From Bog-756 sp963701325 (lineage in GTDB: Bacteria > Actinomycetota > Acidimicrobiia > Acidimicrobiales > RAAP-2), in contig OY969604.1 in the NCBI GenBank assembly GCA_963701325.1, forward strand, positions 1,240,001 through 1,304,000: a stretch of DNA of 64,000 nucleotides, read 5' to 3'. Below the pieces are notes generated by a model, which saw only the letters and a list, made by a program, of their open reading frames with translations, was not told where the DNA came from and made no database searches. The translations under genes and the position numbers were made by a program. Positions 1 through 7,858 of the stretch are shown one piece after another; the first letter of the stretch is position 1; each line of letters begins with the position of its first letter.

Positions 1-866
1 TCGATCCCCCGGTCCTGACGTCGAACGGGGTCCACGTAGTCAGGATCCTCCGCCAGGTCGGGTCGACCGATCGACCGGAAGACCCGCACCACGATGTTCG
101 ACGAGGCGCTCGAGATGGCGAGCCACCTGCCGTCGGCGGTCCGGTAGGCGTTGCGCGGCGCACTCGCCGGGAGGTGGTTGCCCACCCGGGTGGGGACGAT
201 CCCGAGCTGGTCGAAGGCCAGCGTCGACGATTCGACGAGGCGGGCCAGGGGCTCCACCAGGTTGACGTCGATCAGTTGACCCGCACCACCGCGCACGTCC
301 CGGTGGTAGAGTGCCATCATCACCGCCCAGGTCCCCGACTGGGCTGCGACCCCGTCGGCCAACATGAACGGGGGGAGCGTGGGGGGACCGTCTGGTTGCC
401 CGGTCACCTGTGCGAACCCGCTCATGGCTTCGGCCAGGGTGCCGAACCCCGGCCGATCACTCGCGGGACCGCCCCGTCCGTAACCACTCACGTGGAGCAT
501 CACCAGGCGAGGGTGTCGCTCGTGGACCGACTCGTAGTCGAGACCCCACCGGAGCAGGGCGCTGGGCCGGTTGCCGACGACCAGGACGTCACTCACCGCG
601 AGCAACTCGTGGAACAGCTCCTGTCCTTCGTGCATACGGAGGTCGAGGGTCACGCAGCGCTTGTTGCGGCTCACGCTCTTCCACACGAGACCGATGCCGT
701 CCTTCCGGTCGCCCCAGGTGCGCAACGGGTCGCCCGCGCCGGGCAACTCGACCTTGATGACCTCGGCCCCGAACTCCCCGAGCATCGTGGCCACCATCGG
801 GCCAGCGACCAGTGTCGCCGCGTCGATGACCCGGAGCCCCTGCAGCGGGCCCCCCCGGTCAGGCAC
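1..866 (-). CDS. CaiB/BaiF family (class III) CoA-transferase, C-terminus cut by window edge
   Basis: Likely transfers CoA between carboxylic acids in the cytoplasm. The 288 visible residues start at a GTG and read VIDAATLVAGPMVATMLGEF followed by GAEVIKVE, the usual N-terminal fold signature of the family, then NRGK-like NKRCVTLDLR and a C-terminal TADGRWLAISSASSN block. The family is about 400 residues, so roughly a quarter is missing at the edge. The start overlaps the stop of the upstream monooxygenase by 8 bases (GTGCCTGA), so the two are co-transcribed. Odd point: the nucleophilic Asp normally found in PGYD-type motifs reads as Gly here (RPGFGTLAEAMSG, about residue 142), unlike the two other CoA-transferases in the window, which keep Asp. 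The family call is firm; activity is less certain. Confidence 0.85.
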   Translation of the reverse strand, partial: MPDRGGPLQGLRVIDAATLVAGPMVATMLGEFGAEVIKVELPGAGDPLRTWGDRKDGIGLVWKSVSRNKRCVTLDLRMHEGQELFHELLAVSDVLVVGNRPSALLRWGLDYESVHERHPRLVMLHVSGYGRGGPASDRPGFGTLAEAMSGFAQVTGQPDGPPTLPPFMLADGVAAQSGTWAVMMALYHRDVRGGAGQLIDVNLVEPLARLVESSTLAFDQLGIVPTRVGNHLPASAPRNAYRTADGRWLAISSASSNIVVRVFRSIGRPDLAEDPDYVDPVRRQDRGI

Positions 867-2202
867 GCGGCGCCCACTCGGGCCTCGCCAGCCCGAGATT
901 GTCGCGGAGGGTGGTGCCCGTGTAGCGGTCGCGGAACACCCCGCGTCGCTGGAGCTCCGGGACGACCAGGCGGACCACATCCTCGTACGCGCCGGGCGTG
1001 TGGGTGGCGGCGATGACGAACCCGTCGCAGGCGTCACCGTGGAACCACTCCTCCATCTGGTCGGCGACGTCGGTCCCCGTGCCGACGAAGCGCGGGCCCT
1101 GCAGCAGGGTGGCCCGGTGGCCCGCCAGGTCCGCGAGGGTGACCGTCGCTCCGCCGATGTGGGTCCGGAGGTTCTGGACCAGTCCACGGATGCCCGAGAC
1201 CGACTCGATGAGCTCGTCGGTGATCGGCGCATCGAGGGCGATGCCGGAGAAGTCGTAGTTCATGAGCTCGGACAGCAGGGTGAGGGAGGCCATCGGATCG
1301 ACGAAGTCGTTGAGGAACATCTGCTCACGCTCCTGCGCGTGGGCCGTCGACTCCCCCACCACGGTGTAGGCCATCGGGAGCATCTTGACCGAGTCGGGGT
1401 CACGCCCCACCTGTCCGATCCGCTCCTTCTGGTCCGCGTAGTGGGACCGGGCCACCTCGAGATCGGGATCGCCGGTGAAGATGACCTCGGCCCACCGCGA
1501 CGCGAAGTCCCGTCCCCGCCCCGACGAGCCCGCCTGGAGCAACACCGGGCGGCCCTGGGGTGAGCGCGGCACCGTCAGCGGACCCCGTACCGAGAACCAG
1601 TCGCCGTCGTAGCCGAGCTCGTGGACCTTGTCGGGATCGGCGAACACCCCGCCCACCCGGTCGAGCACCAGCGCGTCGTCCTCCCAGCTGTCCCAGAGCC
1701 CGGTCGTCGCCTCGAGGAACTCGTCCGCACGGTCGTAGCGGGCGTCGTGGGCCAGGACCCCGTCGACACCGAAATTCTGCGCCTCGCTGTCGTTGACCGA
1801 AGTGACCACGTTCCAGGCGGCACGGCCGCCGGTGAGGTGGTCGAGGGTGGCGAAGGTGCGGGCGACGTGGAACGGGGCGTAGTAGGTGGTCGAGTAGGTG
1901 GCACCCAGGCCGATCGAACGGGTCGCCCCGGCCAGGATGCCGAGCACGATGCTCAGGTCCAGTTTCACCGGCCGGGCACCGTGGCGGACCGCCTCGCCCA
2001 CCGAGCCTCCGTAGATCCCGGGCATGGCCAGGCGGTCGTCGAAGAACATCATGTCGAAGCAGCCCTCTTCGAGGGTGCGGCCGAGCTTCTCGTAGTAGCT
2101 CGCGGTGAGGAACCCGTGCTCGGTGGCGGGGTGGCGCCACGAACCGGCATAGACGGTGGCGTTCCCGGCCTGCATGAACGCCACCAGCGCCATCTGTTTC
2201 AC
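859..2202 (-). CDS. FMN-dependent luciferase-like monooxygenase (NtaA/SnaA/DmoA type)
   Basis: A 447-residue flavin-dependent monooxygenase that would use reduced FMN from a separate reductase. The N-terminus (MALVAFMQAGNATVYAGSW, then RHPATEHGFL and CFDMMFFDDRLAMP) and the internal LGATYSTTYYAPFHVARTFATLDHLTGGRAAWNVVT stretch, seen in pieces, are typical of the nitrilotriacetate/dibenzothiophene sulfone/dimethyl-sulfide monooxygenase group, and the length fits. The GTG start is chosen because AAGGTGAG lies about 5 bases upstream; the longer open frame would run into the divergent GntR gene. It overlaps the downstream CoA-transferase, so oxygenation or C-S/C-N cleavage and CoA transfer may be linked. 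GntR regulation is inferred from the divergent arrangement. Substrate unknown. Confidence 0.9.
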   Translation of the reverse strand: MKQMALVAFMQAGNATVYAGSWRHPATEHGFLTASYYEKLGRTLEEGCFDMMFFDDRLAMPGIYGGSVGEAVRHGARPVKLDLSIVLGILAGATRSIGLGATYSTTYYAPFHVARTFATLDHLTGGRAAWNVVTSVNDSEAQNFGVDGVLAHDARYDRADEFLEATTGLWDSWEDDALVLDRVGGVFADPDKVHELGYDGDWFSVRGPLTVPRSPQGRPVLLQAGSSGRGRDFASRWAEVIFTGDPDLEVARSHYADQKERIGQVGRDPDSVKMLPMAYTVVGESTAHAQEREQMFLNDFVDPMASLTLLSELMNYDFSGIALDAPITDELIESVSGIRGLVQNLRTHIGGATVTLADLAGHRATLLQGPRFVGTGTDVADQMEEWFHGDACDGFVIAATHTPGAYEDVVRLVVPELQRRGVFRDRYTGTTLRDNLGLARPEWAPRA

Positions 2203-2253
2203 CGGGCTCACCTTGGCTTTCGTTCGGCTGGGGACTCGTTGACTGCACCTGGA

Positions 2254-2286
2254 TTGAAATATAGAATGTGATATGTCAGATTTCAA
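2254..2286. promoter_or_regulatory. Inverted repeat TTGAAAT-N19-ATTTCAA over a leaderless gntR start
   Basis: TTGAAAT at 2254-2260 is the exact reverse complement of ATTTCAA at 2280-2286. Between them lie a TATAGAAT -10-like box (2260-2267) and the ATG at 2273, with no Shine-Dalgarno. The layout suggests a leaderless gntR transcript and a possible autoregulatory operator also affecting the divergent monooxygenase operon. GntR/FCD sites are usually shorter palindromes, so the operator role is an inference. Confidence 0.35.
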
Positions 2287-2938
2287 ACCGATCGGAGGGA
2301 CGGTCCGCTCGCGAGCCGCCCGCGAGCTGCGCGACCGCATCCTGACCGGGCGGCTGCGACCCGGGGACCGGGTCGACCTGGACGAGATCACCCGCGAGTT
2401 CGGCACCAGCCGGACCCCGGTACGGGAGGCGCTGCTCGAGCTCTCCTACGAGGGGCTGGTGGCGGTCACCCCGCGGAGCGGGATCACCGTGATCGGGATC
2501 ACCCCCGAGGACGCCGTCGACAACTTCGCCGTCCTCGCAGCGCTCGCGGGCAAGGCCGCAGAATGGGCCACGCTTCGGATCACCGCGCCCCAACTGGCCG
2601 AGCTGAAGCGCCTGGCGGCAGCCGTCGACGAAGGTCCGGACGTCGTGACCGCAAACCGGCAGTTCCACCGCGCGGTCAACCTCGCCTCGGGCTCGCCCCG
2701 CCTGCTCACCTACCTGCGACAGGCGGTGCGGGTGGTGCCGGGCAGCTTCTTCGAGCTCTTCCCCGAGCAGCAGCGTCGGAGCAGCGCCGAGCATGCCGCA
2801 CTCCTCCACGCCATCGGCGTGGGGGACGCCGCCGCGGCCCGCACGATCGCCGAGGCCCACGTCCTCGACGCCGGCGCCGCGTTGGGGAACTGGTTGCGCA
2901 CCAACGCCGACCCGGTCGGTTCCGAGCCGGCGCGCTAG
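2273..2938 (+). CDS. GntR family transcriptional regulator (FCD subfamily)
   Basis: A 221-residue DNA-binding regulator. Residues about 10-75 form the GntR winged helix (LRDRILTGRLRPGDRV, then EFGTSRTPVREALLELSYEG and SGITVIGI). The rest is an alpha-helical FCD ligand domain with NRQFHRAVNLASGS and EHAALLHAIGVGDAAAA-type helices that carry the His residues used for metal or carboxylate binding. It is divergent from the FMN monooxygenase/CoA-transferase pair, with only about 70 bases between starts, and most likely controls them in response to a carboxylic acid. The ATG lacks a ribosome binding site and has a -10-like box 11-13 bases upstream, so the message is probably leaderless. Confidence 0.93.
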   Translation: MSDFKPIGGTVRSRAARELRDRILTGRLRPGDRVDLDEITREFGTSRTPVREALLELSYEGLVAVTPRSGITVIGITPEDAVDNFAVLAALAGKAAEWATLRITAPQLAELKRLAAAVDEGPDVVTANRQFHRAVNLASGSPRLLTYLRQAVRVVPGSFFELFPEQQRRSSAEHAALLHAIGVGDAAAARTIAEAHVLDAGAALGNWLRTNADPVGSEPAR

Positions 2939-2972
2939 AGGCGCCGCTGCGGCTCCTTGCACCCTGGACCCG

Positions 2973-4271
2973 TCACTGCTGCGCCGCCACCGCCTGGCGA
3001 GCCCGCCTGCGGAACCCCTCGAGCTTCTCGTCCGGGGTCCGGACCCGGGTGCTCCGCGACATGGTCGAGACGTCGTGACCCTCGGCCCGCCGACGCAGCG
3101 CGCCGACCGTCGCCTCCTGTTTCGGGACGTGCACGAAGGGATCGAACGAGTACCAGCGCATCGCGTTCTCGTGGGTCATCTTGGCGATCTCGGGATCGGG
3201 GACGGCGTACTCGGTGAAGACCCGCCCGAGCTCCTCGGGGGCGGTCGGCCACATCGAGTCGCTGTGCGGGTAGTCCGCCTCCCAGGCGATGTTGTCGATG
3301 CCGATCCGGTCGCGCAGTTGCACGCCCACCGGATCACTGATGAAACAGGTGAGGAAGTGCTCCCGGAATACCTCCGACGGCAGGCGTCCCCCGAAGTCCT
3401 GCAACGTCCAGGCGCTGTGCATCTCGTAGGTCCGGTCGACCCGCTCGAGGAAGTACGGGATCCACCCGGTCCCCCCTTCGGAGAGGGCCACCCTGAGGGA
3501 GGGGAACTGCTTGAGCACCCGGGACCACAACAGGTCGGCCGCCGCCGACTGGATGTTCATCGGCTGCAGCGTGATCATCACGTCGGGAGGTGAGTCGACC
3601 GCCGGAATGGAGAGTCGCCCCGAGGACCCGAGATGGATCGAGAGCACCGTGCCGGTGTCGCAGCACGCCCGCCAGACCGGGTCCCAGTACTCGTCGTGGA
3701 AGCTCGGGTACCCGAGCGCGGCGGGATTCTCGGTGAAGCTCAGCGAGTGACAGCCTTTGGCGGCCGTGCGACGGATCTCGTCGGCGGTCTGCTGAACGTC
3801 CCAGATGACCGGGACCGCCATCGGGATGAACCGACCGGGGTGGGAGCCGCACCACTCGTCGATGTGCCAGTCGTTGTAGGCCCGTACGAGTGCCAGCGAG
3901 AGCTCGGGGTCCTCCGACGCGAACACCCGGGCGGTGAAGGTCGGAAAGGACGGGAAGTTCATCGAGGCGAGGACACCTCCGGCGTCCATGTCCTTGACCC
4001 GCTCGTCGACTTCGTAACAGCCGGGACGCACCTCGTCGAGGCTCTGGGGCTCGAGTCCGTACTCCTCCTTCGGGCGGCCGGCCACCGCGTTGAGGGCAGC
4101 GGTCTCCATGACGACCTTCCCGAACGTCCAGACGTCAGAGCCTTCGGCGTTCCGTACCAGTTTGGGCGCCCGCTCCAGATACCGGGGGGCGAGATGCTGC
4201 ACGAAGAGGTCCGGTGGCTCGATGATGTGGTCGTCCACGCTGATCAGGATGAAGTCGTCGATGTCGACCAT
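2973..4271 (-). CDS. Amidohydrolase family protein (amidohydro_2, TIM-barrel metal hydrolase)
   Basis: A 432-residue cytoplasmic TIM-barrel hydrolase or decarboxylase of the ACMSD-like group. It opens with ILISVDDHIIEPPDLF, whose D-D-H replaces the H-x-H metal motif as in many actinobacterial members. It has VLSIHLGSSG mid-protein, LALSEGG-like LRVALSEGGTGWIPYFLERV, and the C-terminal IAWEADYPHSDSMWP with the conserved Asp. The ATG is set by GGGAGG about 7 bases upstream. It is followed on the same strand by nothing and preceded by an SDR gene, about 80 bases apart. The natural substrate is unknown; ring-cleavage or hydrolytic roles in aromatic or terpenoid catabolism are usual for its neighbours. 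The last 40 residues are rich in Arg and poorly conserved. Confidence 0.88.
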   Translation of the reverse strand: MVDIDDFILISVDDHIIEPPDLFVQHLAPRYLERAPKLVRNAEGSDVWTFGKVVMETAALNAVAGRPKEEYGLEPQSLDEVRPGCYEVDERVKDMDAGGVLASMNFPSFPTFTARVFASEDPELSLALVRAYNDWHIDEWCGSHPGRFIPMAVPVIWDVQQTADEIRRTAAKGCHSLSFTENPAALGYPSFHDEYWDPVWRACCDTGTVLSIHLGSSGRLSIPAVDSPPDVMITLQPMNIQSAAADLLWSRVLKQFPSLRVALSEGGTGWIPYFLERVDRTYEMHSAWTLQDFGGRLPSEVFREHFLTCFISDPVGVQLRDRIGIDNIAWEADYPHSDSMWPTAPEELGRVFTEYAVPDPEIAKMTHENAMRWYSFDPFVHVPKQEATVGALRRRAEGHDVSTMSRSTRVRTPDEKLEGFRRRARQAVAAQQ

Positions 4272-4284
4272 GGTCGGGCCTCCC

Positions 4285-4301
4285 GAGAATCCGATTATCT
4301 C
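4285..4301. promoter_or_regulatory. Imperfect dyad GAGAATccgATTATCTC upstream of the amidohydrolase
   Basis: GAGAAT (4285-4290), a 3-base spacer and ATTATCTC (4294-4301) form an imperfect version of the AGAATnnnATTCT dyad seen at 6389 and 23528. It lies 14-30 bases upstream of the amidohydrolase start at 4271. The reverse strand also contains GATAAT, a possible -10 box. Its role as an operator is an inference. Confidence 0.3.
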
Positions 4302-4352
4302 TGGCGTAGAACCTAGTGCCCCCACGTCGCAGCGTCTCCGCCCTCCGACGGA

Positions 4353-5108
4353 TCAGGTGGTGAGCCCGCCGTTGACGCCGATCACCTGCCCGGTGACGTA
4401 GCTCGCCCCGTCGGAGACCAGGTAGGAGCACGCGTGGGCGATGTCCTCCGGCGTCCCGGCACGCCGGACCGGTGCACGCTCGGCGGTCTCGTCCACCGTG
4501 CCACCGAGGAGACCCCGCTGCTCCGAGTTGCGCAGCATCGGCGTGTCCACGAAACCGGGCGGAATCGTGTTGACCGTGATCCCGAGCGGCCCGAGCTCGA
4601 GCGCGAGGGCCTTGGTGAAGCCGATGAGCCCGGCCTTCGAGGTCACGTAGTGGACCATGTAGGGCTGACCCGACTGCGCGCTCGACGACGAGATGTTGAC
4701 GATCCGACCCCATCCCGCCTCGATCATGTCCGGGACCACGGCCTGGGCGAAGTAGAAGGGTCCCGAGAGGTTGACCGCCATGATCCGGTCCCACTTCTCG
4801 TCGCTGATCTTGAGGAACTCCTTGAACCCCGGGATACCTGCGTTGTTGACCAGCACGACCGGTGGGCCCACTTCGGCACGGACCCGATCGACAGCGGCGT
4901 CGACCTGCGCACGGTCCGACACGTCGACTCCCCCGGACGCCGCTGCCGGGAAGCCGCGGCCGGTGAGCTCACCGGCCACGGTCTCGGCGGCCTGGTTGTC
5001 CAGATCGAGCACCACGACGTGGAAGCCGTCCTCGGCCAGCCGGACCGCGATGGCTCGTCCGATGCCCGAACCGGCACCGGTCACGATGGCGACGCGCCCG
5101 GTGGTCAT
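4353..5108 (-). CDS. SDR family NAD(P)-dependent oxidoreductase
   Basis: A 251-residue classical short-chain dehydrogenase that would oxidise or reduce an alcohol/ketone pair. The Rossmann motif TGAGSGIG is near residue 10, VNNAG near 90, the catalytic Ser in NISSSSAQSG near 140 and the Tyr-x3-Lys pair in YVTSK near 155. The C-terminus has the usual YVTGQVIGVNGG. The open frame extends upstream antisense to the reductase gene, but homology begins at this ATG. A weak GGAG lies upstream, and a good promoter sits about 120 bases before the start. It could act with the adjacent amidohydrolase, but the two are separated by about 80 bases. Confidence 0.93.
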   Translation of the reverse strand: MTTGRVAIVTGAGSGIGRAIAVRLAEDGFHVVVLDLDNQAAETVAGELTGRGFPAAASGGVDVSDRAQVDAAVDRVRAEVGPPVVLVNNAGIPGFKEFLKISDEKWDRIMAVNLSGPFYFAQAVVPDMIEAGWGRIVNISSSSAQSGQPYMVHYVTSKAGLIGFTKALALELGPLGITVNTIPPGFVDTPMLRNSEQRGLLGGTVDETAERAPVRRAGTPEDIAHACSYLVSDGASYVTGQVIGVNGGLTT

Positions 5109-5226
5109 GCGCTCCGCCGTGAGCACACGTAAATCTGGGGGCGTGAGATGTTGCTGGGCATCCGACCTCCGTTCGCCTCGACCGCGCCCTTCCCGGGGGA
5201 CGCTGGACGTCCCGCAGGACTCGGCC

Positions 5227-5255
5227 ATCCTATGAAGACCATCTTCTCCGGTCAA
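5227..5255 (-). promoter_or_regulatory. Sigma-70-type promoter with an operator-like dyad in its spacer
   Basis: On the minus strand TTGACC (5255-5250) and TAGGAT (5232-5227) are separated by exactly 17 bases. The spacer holds a perfect GAAGAccaTCTTC dyad (5235-5247). The promoter points to the SDR at 4353-5108 with a leader of about 110 bases. A repressor bound between -35 and -10 would block transcription. The binding protein is not identifiable. Confidence 0.55.
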
Positions 5256-5268
5256 GAGAACTGGATTT

Positions 5269-6348
5269 TCAGAACTGTTCGTACTCGACACGGAACGGCG
5301 ACCCGGTGGGCAGCGCCTGGCAGGTGAGGATCCACCCCTCCTCGAGTTCCTCCGGCGTGAGCGCGTTGTTCTGCCGCATGGTGGCCGATCCTTCGGAGAG
5401 GAGCGCCATGCAGGTCGCACAGTTCCCGGCCTCACAGGAGTACGGGGCAGGGAGGTTCGCCCGCCTGGCGGTCTCGAGCACGGTGTCACCGCGGTGATAG
5501 GCGATCTCGTGCCGCTTCCCGCGCAGCTCGAGCACGATCGTCGTGGGGACCTCGGTGCTGGAGGACCCGTCGGGGGATGCCGGCCCGGGATCGGGAGGGG
5601 CGGTGAACCGCTCGATGAGGATGGCATCGGGTTCGACGCCGAGCCGCACGAGTGACTCCTCGACGAGTTCCATGAACGGACCGGGTCCGCACACATAGAA
5701 GTCCGCGGCGAGGTCGCCGCCGACGAAGTCCCGGATGACGCCGGCAGCCGGCAGCCCGCTGACCGAATCGAGGTGCCGGTCCACGGAGAGCCGTTCGGGG
5801 AACCGGGACTCGAGTGCCCCAAGCGCGCCGTCGAAAATGATCGAGTCGGGGTCTCGGTTGGCGTAGAGGAGCCGGACCGACCGCTCGGACGAGGTCAGCG
5901 CGCTCTTGACGATCGAGAGCACCGGCGTGATGCCGCTGCCGCCGCAGAACGCGAGGATCGGCCCCGTACCACCCCGCATGAGGAACGTGCCGGAGGGCCT
6001 GGTGACGTCCACCGCGTCACCGTCCGAGACCTCGTCGAGCAACCAGTTCGAGACCGCGCCACCCGGGACCCGCTTGACGGTGACCGCCAGATCCTCGTCG
6101 GTCTCCGGGGCGCTCGACATCGAGTAGCACCGGAAGTACTCGTCCGGGCCGATCCGCACCCGGAAGGTGCAGAACTGGCCCGGCTGGTACCGGAACGCCT
6201 CTGCCAGGTCGTCGGGCACGTCGAGCACGAGCGAGCAGGTGTCGGCGGTCTCCTCGACGATCCGCTTGACCCGAAGGCTGTGGTAGCCGTGGCGTTGGGC
6301 CACATCGTCGCGCTCGATCACGGCAACCCGGCCGGGACCCGTCGCCAT
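5269..6348 (-). CDS. KshB/PaaE-like ferredoxin reductase (FAD, NAD(P)H, plant-type [2Fe-2S])
   Basis: A 359-residue electron-transfer reductase that passes electrons from NAD(P)H through FAD to a C-terminal [2Fe-2S] centre and on to an oxygenase. It has the FAD motif RCYSMSSAP near residue 75, the NAD motif GGSGITPVLSI near 135, and the iron-sulfur ligands CEAGNCATC plus a last Cys in LTCQALP near the C-terminus. Length and order match the reductase of 3-ketosteroid 9-alpha-hydroxylase. No KshA lies beside it. The only Rieske oxygenase in the window (9165-10457) is on the same strand 3 kb upstream and is the best partner guess. A GGGGAGG ribosome site precedes the ATG. The family is secure; the steroid link is not. 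Confidence 0.9.
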   Translation of the reverse strand: MATGPGRVAVIERDDVAQRHGYHSLRVKRIVEETADTCSLVLDVPDDLAEAFRYQPGQFCTFRVRIGPDEYFRCYSMSSAPETDEDLAVTVKRVPGGAVSNWLLDEVSDGDAVDVTRPSGTFLMRGGTGPILAFCGGSGITPVLSIVKSALTSSERSVRLLYANRDPDSIIFDGALGALESRFPERLSVDRHLDSVSGLPAAGVIRDFVGGDLAADFYVCGPGPFMELVEESLVRLGVEPDAILIERFTAPPDPGPASPDGSSSTEVPTTIVLELRGKRHEIAYHRGDTVLETARRANLPAPYSCEAGNCATCMALLSEGSATMRQNNALTPEELEEGWILTCQALPTGSPFRVEYEQF

Positions 6349-6388
6349 GCCGGACCTCCCCTCACCGCTCCCAATCTACCAGCCCGGT

Positions 6389-6403
6389 GAGAATCCAATT
6401 CTC
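6389..6403. promoter_or_regulatory. Perfect dyad GAGAATccaATTCTC in a divergent promoter region
   Basis: A 6+3+6 perfect inverted repeat lies between the reductase start (6348, minus) and the amidohydrolase start (6576, plus), about 11 bases beyond a TAGATT -10-like box for the reductase. It shares its architecture with CAGAATatcATTCTG at 23528-23542, which suggests a common TetR-type regulator. Binding is inferred. Confidence 0.45.
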
Positions 6404-6575
6404 CCCCTGCTCGGGCTGGAGACCAGGGAGGACGGCGGCGACGGGCGTCGTCCACCACGGCCTGCGAGGGACTCTCCGGCTCGGGGCTCTTTGCTACGGT
6501 AACTCTGGTCGCGTCCGCCGGAAACCTATTTGGCACCTGGTGGACAACGGAGCTACCACCACCCGAGGAGCTGAC

Positions 6576-7835
6576 ATGGCACGTCCGACCACGCCCCGGC
6601 CCCCCGTCCACCTGCTCAGTGCCCGGATGCTCGACGGGACCGGGACCCGGCTGGTCGAGCCCGGCGGACTGCTCGTCGAGGGTGAGCGCATCACCGCGGT
6701 CTCCCCCTCGTCCGTCCCCTCGGACGCAACGACGCTCGACCTCGGGGACGTGACCATGCTCCCGGGGCTCATGGACATGGAGGTCAACCTCGTCATGGGG
6801 GGGCCCGACCATGCCAGCCCACTCGTCCCGGTCCAGGAGGACCCTGCCCTCAAGACCCTGCGCGGGGTGGTCAACGCCCGCCGGACCCTGCGGGCCGGCT
6901 TCACCACCGTGCGCAATCTCGGGCTCTTCGTGCAGACCGGCGGGCTGCTGCTCGACGTCGCGCTGATGAAGGCCATCGACCGCGGATGGTGCGAGGGTCC
7001 GCGCATCGTGCCGGCCGGCCACGCCATCAGCCCGACCGGGGGGCACCTCGACCCCACCGTGTTCCAGGCCCTCGCACCCCACGTGCTGCCCCTGACGGTC
7101 GAAGAGGGGATCGCCAACGGTGTGGCCGAGGTCCGCAAGGCCGTCCGGTACCAGATCAAGCACGGCGCCCAGATCGTCAAGGTCAGTGCGTCCGGGGGGG
7201 TCATGTCGCACACCGGTCCCGCAGGTGCCCGCCAGTACTCGACCGAGGAGCTCGACGCCATCGTCGACGAGGCGCACCGCGCCGGCCTGCGGGTCGCGGC
7301 CCACTGCCACGGGGACGAGGCCATCCGGGTTGCCATCGAGTGTGGCATCGACTGCATCGAACACGGATCGCTCATGAGCGACGAGACCCTGGACCTCATG
7401 ATCGAGCGCGAGACGTTCCTCGTGGCCACCACCTATCTGGCCGACGGCATGGACGTGTCCCACGCCGCTCCCGAGCTGCAGGCCAAGGCTGCCGAGGTGT
7501 TCCCGCGTGCGAGGCAGACGATCAGCAAGGCCATCGAGCGTGGCGCACGGATCGCCTGTGGCAGCGATGCCCCCGCAATTCCGCACGGCCGCAATGCGAA
7601 GGAACTGGTCGCCCTCGTCGACCGGGGCATGACCCCGGCGCAGGCGATCGGCGCGGCCACCACCGTGGCCGCCGATCTCATCGGCGTCGACGACAGGGGC
7701 CGCCTCGAAGTGGGTCTGCTCGCGGACATCGTCGCCGTCCCGGGCGATCCGCTCAGCGACATCACGATGACCGAGTCGGTCTGTTTCGTGATGAAGGGCG
7801 GTCAGGTCTCGCGACACCAGGACGTCACCTCCTGA
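6576..7835 (+). CDS. Amidohydrolase (imidazolonepropionase/Xaa-Pro dipeptidase-like, amidohydro_1)
   Basis: A 419-residue metal-dependent hydrolase of the urease superfamily. It has the small N- and C-terminal beta domain typical of the group (LLSARMLDGTGTRLVEPGGL at the start, GLLADIVAVPGDPL near the end). The first metal motif, usually HxH, reads MDMEVN, a replacement. Later residues are conserved: VSASGG with a Lys-like ligand region, AAHCHGDEAI, CIEHGSL and the final Asp in ACGSDAPAIPHG. The GAGGAG ribosome site 5 bases before ATG fixes the start; the open frame extends further upstream without support. The loss of the N-terminal HxH may alter metal number. It is divergent from the KshB-like reductase, with which it shares the AGAATnnnATTCT dyad. 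Confidence 0.88.
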   Translation: MARPTTPRPPVHLLSARMLDGTGTRLVEPGGLLVEGERITAVSPSSVPSDATTLDLGDVTMLPGLMDMEVNLVMGGPDHASPLVPVQEDPALKTLRGVVNARRTLRAGFTTVRNLGLFVQTGGLLLDVALMKAIDRGWCEGPRIVPAGHAISPTGGHLDPTVFQALAPHVLPLTVEEGIANGVAEVRKAVRYQIKHGAQIVKVSASGGVMSHTGPAGARQYSTEELDAIVDEAHRAGLRVAAHCHGDEAIRVAIECGIDCIEHGSLMSDETLDLMIERETFLVATTYLADGMDVSHAAPELQAKAAEVFPRARQTISKAIERGARIACGSDAPAIPHGRNAKELVALVDRGMTPAQAIGAATTVAADLIGVDDRGRLEVGLLADIVAVPGDPLSDITMTESVCFVMKGGQVSRHQDVTS

Positions 7836-7858
7836 CGGTCCGGCGGCGCCCGGATCGG

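Noticed and set aside
5269..5285. AGAACTGTTC as a KstR-like steroid operator
   Set aside because: It lies at the 3' end of the reductase coding sequence (codons for Glu-Gln-Phe) rather than at a promoter, and does not match the full KstR consensus.
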